Positions 7,240 through 15,859 of a DNA stretch of 26,339 nt are shown here, in pieces. Positions within the stretch are counted from its first letter, which is position 1. Each line of letters opens with the position of its first letter. The DNA comes from JBAXHO01 sp037138855 (GTDB lineage Bacteria > Patescibacteriota > Dojkabacteria > B142 > OLB20): contig JBAXHO010000023.1 of assembly GCA_037138855.1 (NCBI GenBank), forward strand, positions 1 to 26,339, in the 5' to 3' direction. The notes beneath the pieces were generated by a model. The model was not told the origin of the DNA and searched no databases. It saw nothing but the letters and a program-made list of their open reading frames with translations. The position numbers and the translations under genes are program-made.

Positions 7240-7270
7240 ATTTATAAACCCAAGTTAAGATTATTTTACT

Positions 7271-10200
7271 ATGAATAAATCAATTCCTCGTCTTAACCTA
7301 GCCAAGCATGAGCTTTTTAAGCTCACTCCTAATCTTATTGAAGCACATTTGACTTCTTATCAGGAATTAATTGATTCCGGGATTAAAGAAATTTTCTTTG
7401 AAATCAATCCAATTACTGATTATACTGGCGAATCATGGGAATTACATTTTGCAGATATTGAGTGGGGTGATAAAAATATGTCCATGAGTCAGGCAAGTAA
7501 GTTAGGTCTTTCATATACAGCTCCTTTACATATTGAAGCCAAATTAGTCAATAAAAAAACCGGTGAAATAAAAAAACAAAAGTTATTTGTAGCTGATATT
7601 CCAATGATGAGTGATCGAGGTACATTCATTATTAATGGAAATGAACGTGTGGTCGTGATGCAGGTGATTAGAGCTGAAGGTGCACTATGTGTAGAAAGCA
7701 AAACTACAACAAGTACTAAACCGCTTTTCGCCGTAAAATTAATGCCTTTACGTGGTCGCTGGTTTGATTTTGAGGTCAATAAATATGGCGTGATGTCTGT
7801 GAAGTTGCTTGATAAACGGCCTCGTGTTTTATTAACTACTTTGCTTAGAGCATTAGGTTACTCTTCTGATTCAGAAATCAGAAATGTTTGTAAAGATGCA
7901 GATACAGGTGATATTAGTTTAATAGATAATACTCTCAAAAAAGATACAACTTCCAACACAGAAGAAGCATTATTAGATATTTATCGCAAATTGCGTCCTG
8001 AAGATTCAATTAATTTGGAAAATGCAACTTCTTTTTTGGAAAATATGTTTTTCAATAAAAGAAGATTTTTTTTAGGTAAAACTGGAAGATATCAATTAAA
8101 TAAAAAATTAAACATCCAGGATAAGATTACTGAGGCTGATTATTTACTGAAGAAAAAGGATATTGTTCATATAGTCAGAGCATTAATTGAATTGAATAAT
8201 GGAAAACGTCTTGTTGATGATATTGATTCATTGGCAAATAGACGTGTTCGTGGTGTAGGAGAATTAATTGGAGATAAGATTAGAGTTGGTGTGTTACGAC
8301 TTGAGAAAAATACCCGCGACAGAATGGGTACATACAGCACAGAAGATTTAGTCACACCTTCATTATTAGTAAACACCAAACCAGTTTCTTCATCTATCAA
8401 TGAATTTTTTGGTAGTAGTGCAGTTTCTAGGTACATGGATCAGGAAAATATTCTTTCAGAATTGGAAACTAAACGTAGAATAACAGCTGGTGGGCCACGT
8501 GGCCTGACCAAAGAAAGAGCGACTTTTTCAGTCCGTGATGTACATAGCTCACATTATTCCAAGCTTTGTCCGGTGACTACTCCAGAAGGCCCTTCTATTG
8601 GTATAGTATCGCATCTTGCGATTTATGCCAGAATCAATGAATATGGTTTTATTGAAGCACCTTATTACCGTGTTTTGAGTAATGTAAAACTCTCAGAAGT
8701 CAAAGCTGAAATTTTAGTAGGCACAGTATTACGTGAAGATGCTATAGATGTTAAAGGTAAAGTTATTTTGAAAAAAGCAAAGATGATTGCAAAAGATGAT
8801 TATGTTAAATTTGAAAAAGCGGGAATTTTAGAAATTAAGGTTGAGCCCAAAATTAGCAGAGACATTACATATTTAGCTAGTGATGAAGAATTGAAATATC
8901 ATATTGGTTCTGCACAAATTGGTCAGGATAATGAAGGGAGAATTTCAATCCCCAACACTTTTGTACGGTATCAAGGCACTTATGCAAAAGTACCTACTAC
9001 AGAATTAGAATTTATTGATATCAATCCAGGTCAGGTTGCAGGGCTTGGCTTTTCATTAGTACCTTTTTCATATAATGATGATCCTACTCGTACCTTGATG
9101 GCTGCTAATATGCAACGTCAAGCTGTGCCATTACTTAGTCCTGAGGCGCCAATAGTTGGAACTGGGTTTGAAAGAGTAGTTGCTGATTCTTCCGGTAGAA
9201 TTGTGCGTGCTCCGGAAGATGGTGAAGTAATTGCCTCTGATGCTAGTTCTCTGACTGTAAAATATCCTAAAGCAGGCAAAGTAAATTATGAAGTTGAAAA
9301 ATTTATTAAAACTAATCAAAATACTGCATTTTCACAAAAAGTGGTTGTGAAATTAAATGATAAAATTAAAAAAGGTGATCTTTTGATTCAAGGTCCAGCC
9401 ATGGATAAAGAAGAATTAGCACTGGGCAGACCTCTGCTAGCTGCTTATATGGTATTTGATGGTTTTAATTTTGATGATGGTGTAATTATTTCACAAAGAT
9501 TAATTCGTGAAGACGTTTTAACTTCTGTACATATTAAAGAATATGTTCAAGATATCCGTGAGACAAAACTTGGTAATGAGCAAGTGACACGGGATATTCC
9601 CAATGTTGGAGAATATACATTAAGAAATCTTGATGATGAAGGTATTGTTCGTGTTGGTGCTAGTGTGGCTTCACAGGATATTTTGGTCGGCATTATTGCT
9701 CCCAAAGGTGAAACTGAGTTGACTGCTGAAGAAAAATTACTGAGAGCAATTTTCGGTGAATATGCTAGAGATGTTCGTGATAACTCACTGCGACTTCCTC
9801 ATGGAGATAAAGGTATAGTTATTGGAGTTCAGATTTTAGATAAAATAAAAGGAGATAAATTAAATCCAGGTGTATTAAAACAGGTCAAAGTATGGGTTGC
9901 CAGAACTCAAAAAATTTCTATTGGAGATAAATTGACAGGATTACATGGAGATAAAGGTGTAGTGGCGAAGATTCTTCATGATGATGATATGCCTTATCTA
10001 GCTGATGGTACCAAAATCGATATTATTCTTTCTCCAATGTTTGTAAAACGTATGAATCTTGGACAATTACGAGAACTTGAGATTGGTGCAATGGCCAAAG
10101 CAGTTGGAATAAAAGTGGAAATACCTCCTTTTGCTGAATTGGATTTTGAAAAACTTTATGAAGCAATGGCCAAAAAGAATATTAAAGTGGAGCTAAAGCA

Positions 10201-10702
10201 AAAATTATTTGATGGACGTACAGGATTACCCTATAAGCAGAAAGTTTTAGTGGGGCCTCGCTATATTCTCAAATTAAATCATTTGTCTTCTGATAAAATT
10301 CATGCCCGATCAACTGGATCATATACCCTTGTTACCCAACAACCACTAGGTGGTAAAGCACAGTTTGGGGGACAAAGATTTGGAGAGATGGAAGTTTGGG
10401 CATTAGAAGCACATGCAGCTGTCCACAACTTGCAGGAATTATTAACAATTAAATCAGATGATGTAGTAGGTAGAGCAGCTGCATATAAATCAATTATCCA
10501 GGGCACTCCTATTGAAGCTCCAAACATTCCTGAATCTTTCAAGGTGTTTATGTCAGAACTTCGTGCATTAGGTATTAGTCCTGAGTTAGTTGAACCTGAT
10601 GAAGATGATCGTGATGAATTGGAAGTGATTGAAGAAGCAATTGATGATTATTCAGGAGGTACTCCTAGCACAGAAACAGTAGTTGAAGAGGTTTCAGAAT
10701 AA
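7271..10702 (+). CDS. rpoB: DNA-directed RNA polymerase subunit beta
   Basis: The product has 1143 residues, full length and somewhat shorter than typical 1180-1340-residue beta subunits. Landmarks run from the N-terminal lobe motif GTFIINGNERVVVMQ through the rifampicin-pocket region from FFGSSAVSRYMDQ to RDVHSSHYSKLCPVTTPEGPSIG, then DGFNFDDGVIISQ, LTGLHGDKGVV, and the clamp-forming C-terminus FGGQRFGEMEVWALEAHAA. Asp735-Asp736 replace the usual Glu-Asp of the active-site loop (E. coli E813-D814), a conservative change. In the rifampicin pocket, Arg387, Thr400, Thr405 and Gly407 stand where E. coli has Q513, H526, S531 and L533. The C-terminal tail (about 1105-1143) is acidic. It has its own promoter and terminator-like leader, and rpoC follows after 42 bp. 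There is no Shine-Dalgarno. Confidence 0.99.
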   Translation: MNKSIPRLNLAKHELFKLTPNLIEAHLTSYQELIDSGIKEIFFEINPITDYTGESWELHFADIEWGDKNMSMSQASKLGLSYTAPLHIEAKLVNKKTGEIKKQKLFVADIPMMSDRGTFIINGNERVVVMQVIRAEGALCVESKTTTSTKPLFAVKLMPLRGRWFDFEVNKYGVMSVKLLDKRPRVLLTTLLRALGYSSDSEIRNVCKDADTGDISLIDNTLKKDTTSNTEEALLDIYRKLRPEDSINLENATSFLENMFFNKRRFFLGKTGRYQLNKKLNIQDKITEADYLLKKKDIVHIVRALIELNNGKRLVDDIDSLANRRVRGVGELIGDKIRVGVLRLEKNTRDRMGTYSTEDLVTPSLLVNTKPVSSSINEFFGSSAVSRYMDQENILSELETKRRITAGGPRGLTKERATFSVRDVHSSHYSKLCPVTTPEGPSIGIVSHLAIYARINEYGFIEAPYYRVLSNVKLSEVKAEILVGTVLREDAIDVKGKVILKKAKMIAKDDYVKFEKAGILEIKVEPKISRDITYLASDEELKYHIGSAQIGQDNEGRISIPNTFVRYQGTYAKVPTTELEFIDINPGQVAGLGFSLVPFSYNDDPTRTLMAANMQRQAVPLLSPEAPIVGTGFERVVADSSGRIVRAPEDGEVIASDASSLTVKYPKAGKVNYEVEKFIKTNQNTAFSQKVVVKLNDKIKKGDLLIQGPAMDKEELALGRPLLAAYMVFDGFNFDDGVIISQRLIREDVLTSVHIKEYVQDIRETKLGNEQVTRDIPNVGEYTLRNLDDEGIVRVGASVASQDILVGIIAPKGETELTAEEKLLRAIFGEYARDVRDNSLRLPHGDKGIVIGVQILDKIKGDKLNPGVLKQVKVWVARTQKISIGDKLTGLHGDKGVVAKILHDDDMPYLADGTKIDIILSPMFVKRMNLGQLRELEIGAMAKAVGIKVEIPPFAELDFEKLYEAMAKKNIKVELKQKLFDGRTGLPYKQKVLVGPRYILKLNHLSSDKIHARSTGSYTLVTQQPLGGKAQFGGQRFGEMEVWALEAHAAVHNLQELLTIKSDDVVGRAAAYKSIIQGTPIEAPNIPESFKVFMSELRALGISPELVEPDEDDRDELEVIEEAIDDYSGGTPSTETVVEEVSE

Positions 10703-10744
10703 ATTTTTAGTTAATAGATCTATATAAATTATCTATAAATAATT

Positions 10745-13700
10745 ATGATCAAAGATTTTAAAGCACTCAGAATTTCGATCGCTTCTCCTCAGCAAGTGAT
10801 GAGCTGGTCTCATGGTGAAGTTAAAAAAGCTGAAACAATTAACTATCGGACCCATAGAGCTGAGGTAGATGGTTTAATGGATGAGAAAATATTCGGTCCC
10901 ACAAAGAACTTTGAATGTTATTGTGGTAAGTATAAAAAGATCCGTTATAAAGGAATTATTTGTGATAAATGCGGAGTCGAAGTTACTCATAAAAGGGTTC
11001 GTCGTGAACGGATGGGTCATATTCGCTTGGCAGCACCTGTGGTTCATGTCTGGTATTCATATGGTGTACCAAATAAGCTATCATTGATTTTGGATATAAC
11101 ACAAAAGAAATTAGAAACAGTGATTTATTTTGCCCGCTACTTAGTTACAAATGTACAGTCTGAGAAGCAACAGGAAATAATTGAGAAGATTAAAAGTGAT
11201 CGGGATTCTGAAACAGCGGTTTTAAAAAGTGAGTTATCAGAAAAGTTAACTGAAATTGAAAATGTTGTAAAAGCAGATAAAGCTACTGCCAAAAAGGATA
11301 ATAAGGAAAAAGCCAAATTGGAGTTTATTCTTGAAAAACTTAATAATAAAGAGAAAAAAGAAGTAGCAACAATTAAATCAGTTTATGATAAAAAGGAAGA
11401 AAATATTAAGAAACGTTATAATAATTTAATTACTTTAATTGAAGGTTTACGAACTGGTTCTACATTAAGTGAAGAGGATTTGGCGACTATCAATGAGTAT
11501 AGTTCAGAATTTATTGAAGTAGGAATGGGTGCAGAAGCAATTAAAAAATTACTTGTAAAAATTGATTTAGATAAAGAAATTGCTGCACTTCAGGATGAGA
11601 AAGTGAAAACCAAGTCAGCAATTAAAAAAAGAAGAATTGTACAACGTTCAAGAGTATTAGAAGGTATGAAGCGCGCTGGTATAGATCCTTTCTGGGTGGT
11701 CATGGATTTATTGCCTGTTATTCCTCCAGATTTACGTCCGATTATTCAATTACCTGGTGGTAGATTTGCTACTTCTGATTTGAATGACTTATATCGTAGA
11801 GTAATTAATCGAAATAATCGTTTAAAAAGATTAATAGAATTAGGTGCTCCAGAAATTATTCTTAGAAATGAGAAGAGAATGTTGCAGGAGGCAGTAGATG
11901 CTTTAATTGATAATGATCATAGACCTGGGAATGCTGTGCTTAATTCACGCGGTCAGCCATATAAATCACTTTCTGATATGCTTCGTGGTAAACAAGGTCG
12001 TTTCAGACAAAACTTACTTGGTAAGCGTGTAGATTATTCCGGACGTAGTGTGATTGTGCCTGGACCAGATTTAAAGATTTCAGAGGTCGGACTTCCTAAG
12101 ACAATGGCTTTGGAATTATTTAAACCATTTGTTTTAAGAGAAATTATCGCAGAAGGGTTGGCTCCCAATATTAAAAGTGCCAAGCATTTCTTTGAATCAA
12201 AATCTACTGAAGTGTGGGATATTTTAGAAAAAGTAATTCAAAATAGACCGGTATTATTGAACCGTGCACCTACCCTTCATAGACAAGGTATTCAGGCTTT
12301 TTTCCCGATTCTTACTGAAGGTAATGCCATTCGTTTACATCCTATGGTTTGTAAAGGATTCAATGCTGACTTTGACGGAGATCAAATGGCAGTACATGTA
12401 CCACTTTCTGATAAAGCAGTTGAAGAAGCCAAAGAGAAATTATTTGCACATTCAAATTTACTTTTAATGGCAGATGGTTCTCCTGTTGTTAGTGTGACTA
12501 AGGATATGGCACTTGGTATTTACTACATGACTGGTATTGATGAAACAATTATCAAAGAACATAAAAAATATTTTGGAACAATAAATGATGCTATAGGTCG
12601 TTTTCAGATGGAGGATATTGATCTTCGTGAACCAATCAAGTTATTACTGGAAGGTAAGATGGTGGAAACTACTGTTGGAAGAATTATCGTCAATCAGTCC
12701 CATCCAGAAGGATTTCGGTTTGTTAATAAACAGATGGACAAGGGCGATGTTTCTAAAATTTCTGCTGAAATCCTTGATAAATATGGCGAAACTGAGTGCG
12801 TCAACTATCTTGATCAAATCGAAATGCTTGGTTTTAAATATGCTACAGAATTTGGATTAAGTGTTGGGATGGATGATTTTATTATTAGTGATCAGAAAGA
12901 TATCCTATTAGAAGAAGTTGAAAAGAAAGATGATCAATTAACAGTTGATTATTATAATGGTTTATTGACCAAAGAAGAGAGAAAAAGACTTTCGGAAAAG
13001 CTTTGGATGGATTTAATTGAAAAAGTTTCTGATGAAACGTGGAAAACATATGAGAAAGATAAAAATAATAATCTGGTAATTTTACAAGAATCAGGTGCTT
13101 TGCCAGTGCAAGCTCCTTTACGACAAATTTCAGGAATTCGAGGTTTGATCCTTGATCCTTTGGGAAATATTGTTGAACTACCATTAAGATCCAATTACAA
13201 GCAAGGTTTGACCACATTAGAATATTTTGTAGCTGCTAGAGGTACTAGAAAGGGTTTGGCTGATACTGCATTGCGTACTGCTGAATCAGGCTATTTGACT
13301 AGAAGATTGGTAGATGTAGCACAAGATGTGATAGTAAAGCAAGAAGATTGTGGAGCTACAGAAGGTGTAGTTTTATTACGTGGTGCGAATCGTAGACTTT
13401 CTTTTCAGGAAAGAATTAATGGAAGATTCTGTTTAGAAAAGGTTACTGATTCTAAGACAGGAGAATTAGTTGCTGATTCTGGTACAGAGATTACTCCAGA
13501 AGTAGCTGAAAAGATCGATAAATCTGGTGTAGAATCGATTCATGTCCGTTCAGTACTAGGTTGCAAGACAGGTTTTGGAATTTGTCAAAAATGTTACGGC
13601 TATAGTTTAGGTACAAGGAGATTAGTGCAAAAAGGAATTGCTATTGGAGTTATCGCTGCACAATCCATGGGAGAAGCAGCAACGCAATTAACTCTAAATA

Positions 13701-14602
13701 CCAAGCATCTGGCTGGTAGAGTGGGAACTGATATTACTCAAGGTTTACCTAGAGTAGAAGAGCTTTTTGAGGCACGTACACCAAAATCCAAAGCAATTCT
13801 CACTGAATTAGATGGAAAGATCGAATTTGTGAAAGATATTGATGATAAATTGATTGCAATTAAAGTGAAAAATCGTAAACAAATGCGTAAAGTATTTGAG
13901 CTTATTGACGGTGATAAACCAAATCTTAAACGAAGTAAACAAGTAAAGACAGGCGATTTGATTTATACTACTGCAGCTGGTGAAGAAGTAAAGGCAGAGC
14001 TAGATGGTCAAATTGGTATTGAAGGAAAAACAATTGTTTATATCGTAGACAAAGAGGTAGAGGCAATTTACGATTTGACAGCAGGGGATATTGTATCAGT
14101 GGAAGATGGTACAGATATATTACGTGGTGATGCTCTTACTCTCGGTTCCAAAGATCCAAAAGAGATAATGAAATTGAGTAAGCTCTCTATTGCTCAAGCA
14201 TATCTCATTAATAATATTCAGGAAACCTATGGTATTCAAGGCATTGGTATAGATGACAAACATGTGGAAGTAGTTGTCCGTCAGATGTCGAGATTATGTA
14301 AGGTTACTGATCCAGGTGATTCAGATTATTTACCTGGTGAATATGTAGATCATGTTTTTATCAATGATGACAACATTAAGTTTAAGAAGGAAGATAAGAA
14401 AACAATTAAGTATGAACGAAATCTTTTAGGAATAACCTTTGCATCCATCAAGACAGATAGTTTTCTTTCTGCAGCTTCATTTGAGCAGCAGGTCAGAGTA
14501 TTAAGTGATGCAGCAATCGTTGGTAAGCAAGATCATTTGAGAGGTTTGAAAGAAAATGTTATAATTGGCAGAACTGTTCCTCTCGGAGAGGAAGTAAGAT
14601 AA
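10745..14602 (+). CDS. rpoC: DNA-directed RNA polymerase subunit beta'
   Basis: The product has 1285 residues, full length. The N-terminal zinc finger is CYCGKYKKIRYKGIICDKCG. A lysine- and glutamate-rich coiled-coil segment (about residues 135-300) sits between the zinc finger and the clamp helices. Catalytic NADFDGD is at 540-546, the bridge helix is SGYLTRRLVDVAQDVIV, and the second zinc site is formed by DCG plus CKTGFGICQKCYG. The trigger loop reads TQLTLNTKH (980-988): the catalytic-helper His988 is kept, but Asn985 and Lys987 replace the Arg and Phe found in most bacteria. A large lineage insertion in the trigger loop, as in E. coli, is absent. The gene follows rpoB by 42 bp, and rpsL follows after 39 bp. 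Confidence 0.99.
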   Translation: MIKDFKALRISIASPQQVMSWSHGEVKKAETINYRTHRAEVDGLMDEKIFGPTKNFECYCGKYKKIRYKGIICDKCGVEVTHKRVRRERMGHIRLAAPVVHVWYSYGVPNKLSLILDITQKKLETVIYFARYLVTNVQSEKQQEIIEKIKSDRDSETAVLKSELSEKLTEIENVVKADKATAKKDNKEKAKLEFILEKLNNKEKKEVATIKSVYDKKEENIKKRYNNLITLIEGLRTGSTLSEEDLATINEYSSEFIEVGMGAEAIKKLLVKIDLDKEIAALQDEKVKTKSAIKKRRIVQRSRVLEGMKRAGIDPFWVVMDLLPVIPPDLRPIIQLPGGRFATSDLNDLYRRVINRNNRLKRLIELGAPEIILRNEKRMLQEAVDALIDNDHRPGNAVLNSRGQPYKSLSDMLRGKQGRFRQNLLGKRVDYSGRSVIVPGPDLKISEVGLPKTMALELFKPFVLREIIAEGLAPNIKSAKHFFESKSTEVWDILEKVIQNRPVLLNRAPTLHRQGIQAFFPILTEGNAIRLHPMVCKGFNADFDGDQMAVHVPLSDKAVEEAKEKLFAHSNLLLMADGSPVVSVTKDMALGIYYMTGIDETIIKEHKKYFGTINDAIGRFQMEDIDLREPIKLLLEGKMVETTVGRIIVNQSHPEGFRFVNKQMDKGDVSKISAEILDKYGETECVNYLDQIEMLGFKYATEFGLSVGMDDFIISDQKDILLEEVEKKDDQLTVDYYNGLLTKEERKRLSEKLWMDLIEKVSDETWKTYEKDKNNNLVILQESGALPVQAPLRQISGIRGLILDPLGNIVELPLRSNYKQGLTTLEYFVAARGTRKGLADTALRTAESGYLTRRLVDVAQDVIVKQEDCGATEGVVLLRGANRRLSFQERINGRFCLEKVTDSKTGELVADSGTEITPEVAEKIDKSGVESIHVRSVLGCKTGFGICQKCYGYSLGTRRLVQKGIAIGVIAAQSMGEAATQLTLNTKHLAGRVGTDITQGLPRVEELFEARTPKSKAILTELDGKIEFVKDIDDKLIAIKVKNRKQMRKVFELIDGDKPNLKRSKQVKTGDLIYTTAAGEEVKAELDGQIGIEGKTIVYIVDKEVEAIYDLTAGDIVSVEDGTDILRGDALTLGSKDPKEIMKLSKLSIAQAYLINNIQETYGIQGIGIDDKHVEVVVRQMSRLCKVTDPGDSDYLPGEYVDHVFINDDNIKFKKEDKKTIKYERNLLGITFASIKTDSFLSAASFEQQVRVLSDAAIVGKQDHLRGLKENVIIGRTVPLGEEVR

Positions 14603-14641
14603 GCCAGAATCTATTTTATTTATTTTATTACTAATTAAGTA

Positions 14642-15091
14642 GTGGCTAGAATATCACAATTAGTCCGTAAAGGACGAATCAAGAAAAGAGGAACTGTCCG
14701 CTATAAGGGTCTGCAATTTAGTAAGACTACTAAATACAAACAGTTGCAGTTTAATTACAATAGTATCAAAAACAAATTTACTAAACGTACAAATCCTTTT
14801 AGACGTGGCGTTTGCTTAGCAGTATTTACCAGGACTCCCAAAAAGCCTAACTCAGCTTTACGTAAAGTTGCTAAGGTTAGATTATCAAACAAGCAGGAAG
14901 TGACAGCATATATTCCTGGAGAAGGTCATAATTTACAGGAGCATTCAGTTGTACTTGTAAAAGCTGGAAGAATTCCCGATTTACCTGGAGTTAAATATCG
15001 AATAATCCGTGGTAAATATGATACTGCAGGTGTAGAAGGTAGAAGACAAGGTAGATCAAATTACGGAGCCAAGAAACCAAAAACTAAATAA
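14642..15091 (+). CDS. rpsL: Small ribosomal subunit protein uS12, enlarged N-terminal region
   Basis: GTG start; 149 residues against the usual 123-137. Core motifs are intact: ISQLVRKGR at the start, TPKKPNSALRKVAKVRLSN with the decoding-centre loop, EVTAYIPGEGHNLQEHSVVLVKAGRIPDLPGVKYR (including the aspartate that is methylthiolated in many bacteria), and GRSNYGAKKPK. The excess lies between LVRKGR and RRGVC: 42 residues where E. coli has about 18. The extra part is basic and contains a YKGLQF/YKQLQF near-repeat. S12 lies at the decoding centre of the 30S subunit. The gene is last in the rpoBC-rpsL run before the terminator at 15191. Confidence 0.97.
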   Translation: MARISQLVRKGRIKKRGTVRYKGLQFSKTTKYKQLQFNYNSIKNKFTKRTNPFRRGVCLAVFTRTPKKPNSALRKVAKVRLSNKQEVTAYIPGEGHNLQEHSVVLVKAGRIPDLPGVKYRIIRGKYDTAGVEGRRQGRSNYGAKKPKTK

Positions 15092-15190
15092 TTTTAGACC
15101 ATATCAGTCAAGCTTTATGCGGGCTGGTAGAGTATTAAACTTAGTATTTGTAGAATATTGAGTTAGAGAACAGTCTATCTTAGGAATTAT

Positions 15191-15218
15191 AAAGCACCTT
15201 CGATAGAGGTGCTTTTTT
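15191..15218 (+). terminator. Intrinsic terminator after rpsL
   Basis: AAAGCACCT (15191-15199) pairs perfectly with AGGTGCTTT (15207-15215) around a 7-nt loop, followed by T residues to 15218. It lies 100 bp downstream of rpsL and 110 bp upstream of rpsG, so it would end or attenuate the rpoBC-rpsL transcript before rpsG. Confidence 0.85.
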
Positions 15219-15219
15219 A

Positions 15220-15247
15220 AAAGTTAAAAGTTAGAAGTTAAAAGTTA
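15220..15247. repeat. Four tandem copies of a 7-bp repeat (AAAGTTA)
   Basis: Units AAAGTTA, AAAGTTA, GAAGTTA, AAAGTTA run head to tail. The tract is largely complementary to the pyrimidine-rich tract at 15284-15318, so the two arms could pair in RNA upstream of rpsG. Confidence 0.75.
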
Positions 15248-15283
15248 AGTTTATTGAAATAATGCAAAATTTTTTATCTTTTT

Positions 15284-15318
15284 CTTCTATCTTTTAACTA
15301 TTAACTTTTATCTTTTAT
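15284..15318. repeat. Five degenerate 7-bp units (CTTTTAT type) just before rpsG
   Basis: The units are CTTCTAT, CTTTTAA, CTATTAA, CTTTTAT, CTTTTAT. The tract ends 9 bp before the rpsG ATG. The same unit, in the same sense relative to the gene, precedes the trxA start at 26244-26264. Confidence 0.7.
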
Positions 15319-15327
15319 TTTAAACCT

Positions 15328-15798
15328 ATGCGAGGAAAACAAGCTAAGAATCGTCCTATCAAGCCAGATTTTAAATTTAATAGTCCAATGGTTGCTAAAT
15401 TTATCAATTATGTGATGTTGGATGGTAAAAAATCTGTTGCCGAAACCAATGTTTATAAAGCATTGGAAAAATTAAGTGTAAATACAAAACTTAAACCAAT
15501 TGAGGCATTTGACAAAGCTTTAGAGAATATTAAGCCAAAAATCGAGGTACGTTCACGAAGAGTCGGTGGAGCTAACTATCAGGTACCAGTTCCTGTTGCA
15601 GAGGGTCGTCAACTGACATTAGCTTTGCACTGGATAATTAATGCAGCCCGTGCCAATCGTGGTGGTCGTGAATTTGCTGAAAGTTTAGCTCAGGAATTAT
15701 TTTTAGCTACAAAGAAAGAAGGTACAGCCTTCAAAAAACGTGAAGATACACATAAAATGGCTGAAGCCAATAAAGCATTTAGTCATCTTGGTTGGTAA
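15328..15798 (+). CDS. rpsG: Small ribosomal subunit protein uS7
   Basis: 156 residues, the standard bacterial length. Recognisable segments are the basic N-terminus MRGKQAKNRP, SPMVAKFINYVMLDGKKSVAE, the rRNA-binding stretch PKIEVRSRRVGGANYQVPVPV, the helix WIINAARANRGG and the C-terminal KREDTHKMAEANKAFSHLGW. S7 nucleates assembly of the 30S head and contacts E-site tRNA. It is separated from rpsL by 236 bp holding a terminator and two repeat arms, so it is probably transcribed, at least partly, from its own start. fusA and tuf, which usually follow, are missing: the next gene is convergent and unrelated. Confidence 0.98.
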   Translation: MRGKQAKNRPIKPDFKFNSPMVAKFINYVMLDGKKSVAETNVYKALEKLSVNTKLKPIEAFDKALENIKPKIEVRSRRVGGANYQVPVPVAEGRQLTLALHWIINAARANRGGREFAESLAQELFLATKKEGTAFKKREDTHKMAEANKAFSHLGW

Positions 15799-15815
15799 TA
15801 TTCAACTTATCTAAG

Positions 15816-15843
15816 AAAAGAGAGCAGGAATGCTCTCTTTTTT
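15816..15843. terminator. Bidirectional intrinsic terminator between rpsG and the PH-domain gene
   Basis: AAAAGAGAGCA (15816-15826) pairs with TGCTCTCTTTT (15831-15841) around a GGAA loop. T-runs on both strands suit termination of rpsG (plus) and of the convergent rpmH-rnpA-PH operon (minus). Confidence 0.9.
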
Positions 15844-15859
15844 GTGATCTGAAGAATAT

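Larger units (their letters stand above)
6972..7270 (+). other. Regulatory gap between rarA and rpoB
   Basis: These 299 bp contain no recognisable protein gene apart from a possible 10-codon mini-ORF. They hold a strong promoter (7117-7145), a terminator-like hairpin (7207-7239) and a second lone TATAAT (7068-7073) without a well-spaced -35. The genes usually found before rpoB (rplJ, rplL) are absent. Confidence 0.6.

Noticed and set aside
12885..13217. Antisense ORFs within rpoB, rpoC, rpoD, ftsZ and ftsA
   Set aside because: They lie opposite well-supported genes, have no recognisable family and no start signals; they are reading-frame shadows.
15220..15318. CRISPR array
   Set aside because: The repeats are 7 bp without spacers of constant length; there are no 24-40-bp repeats and no cas genes.
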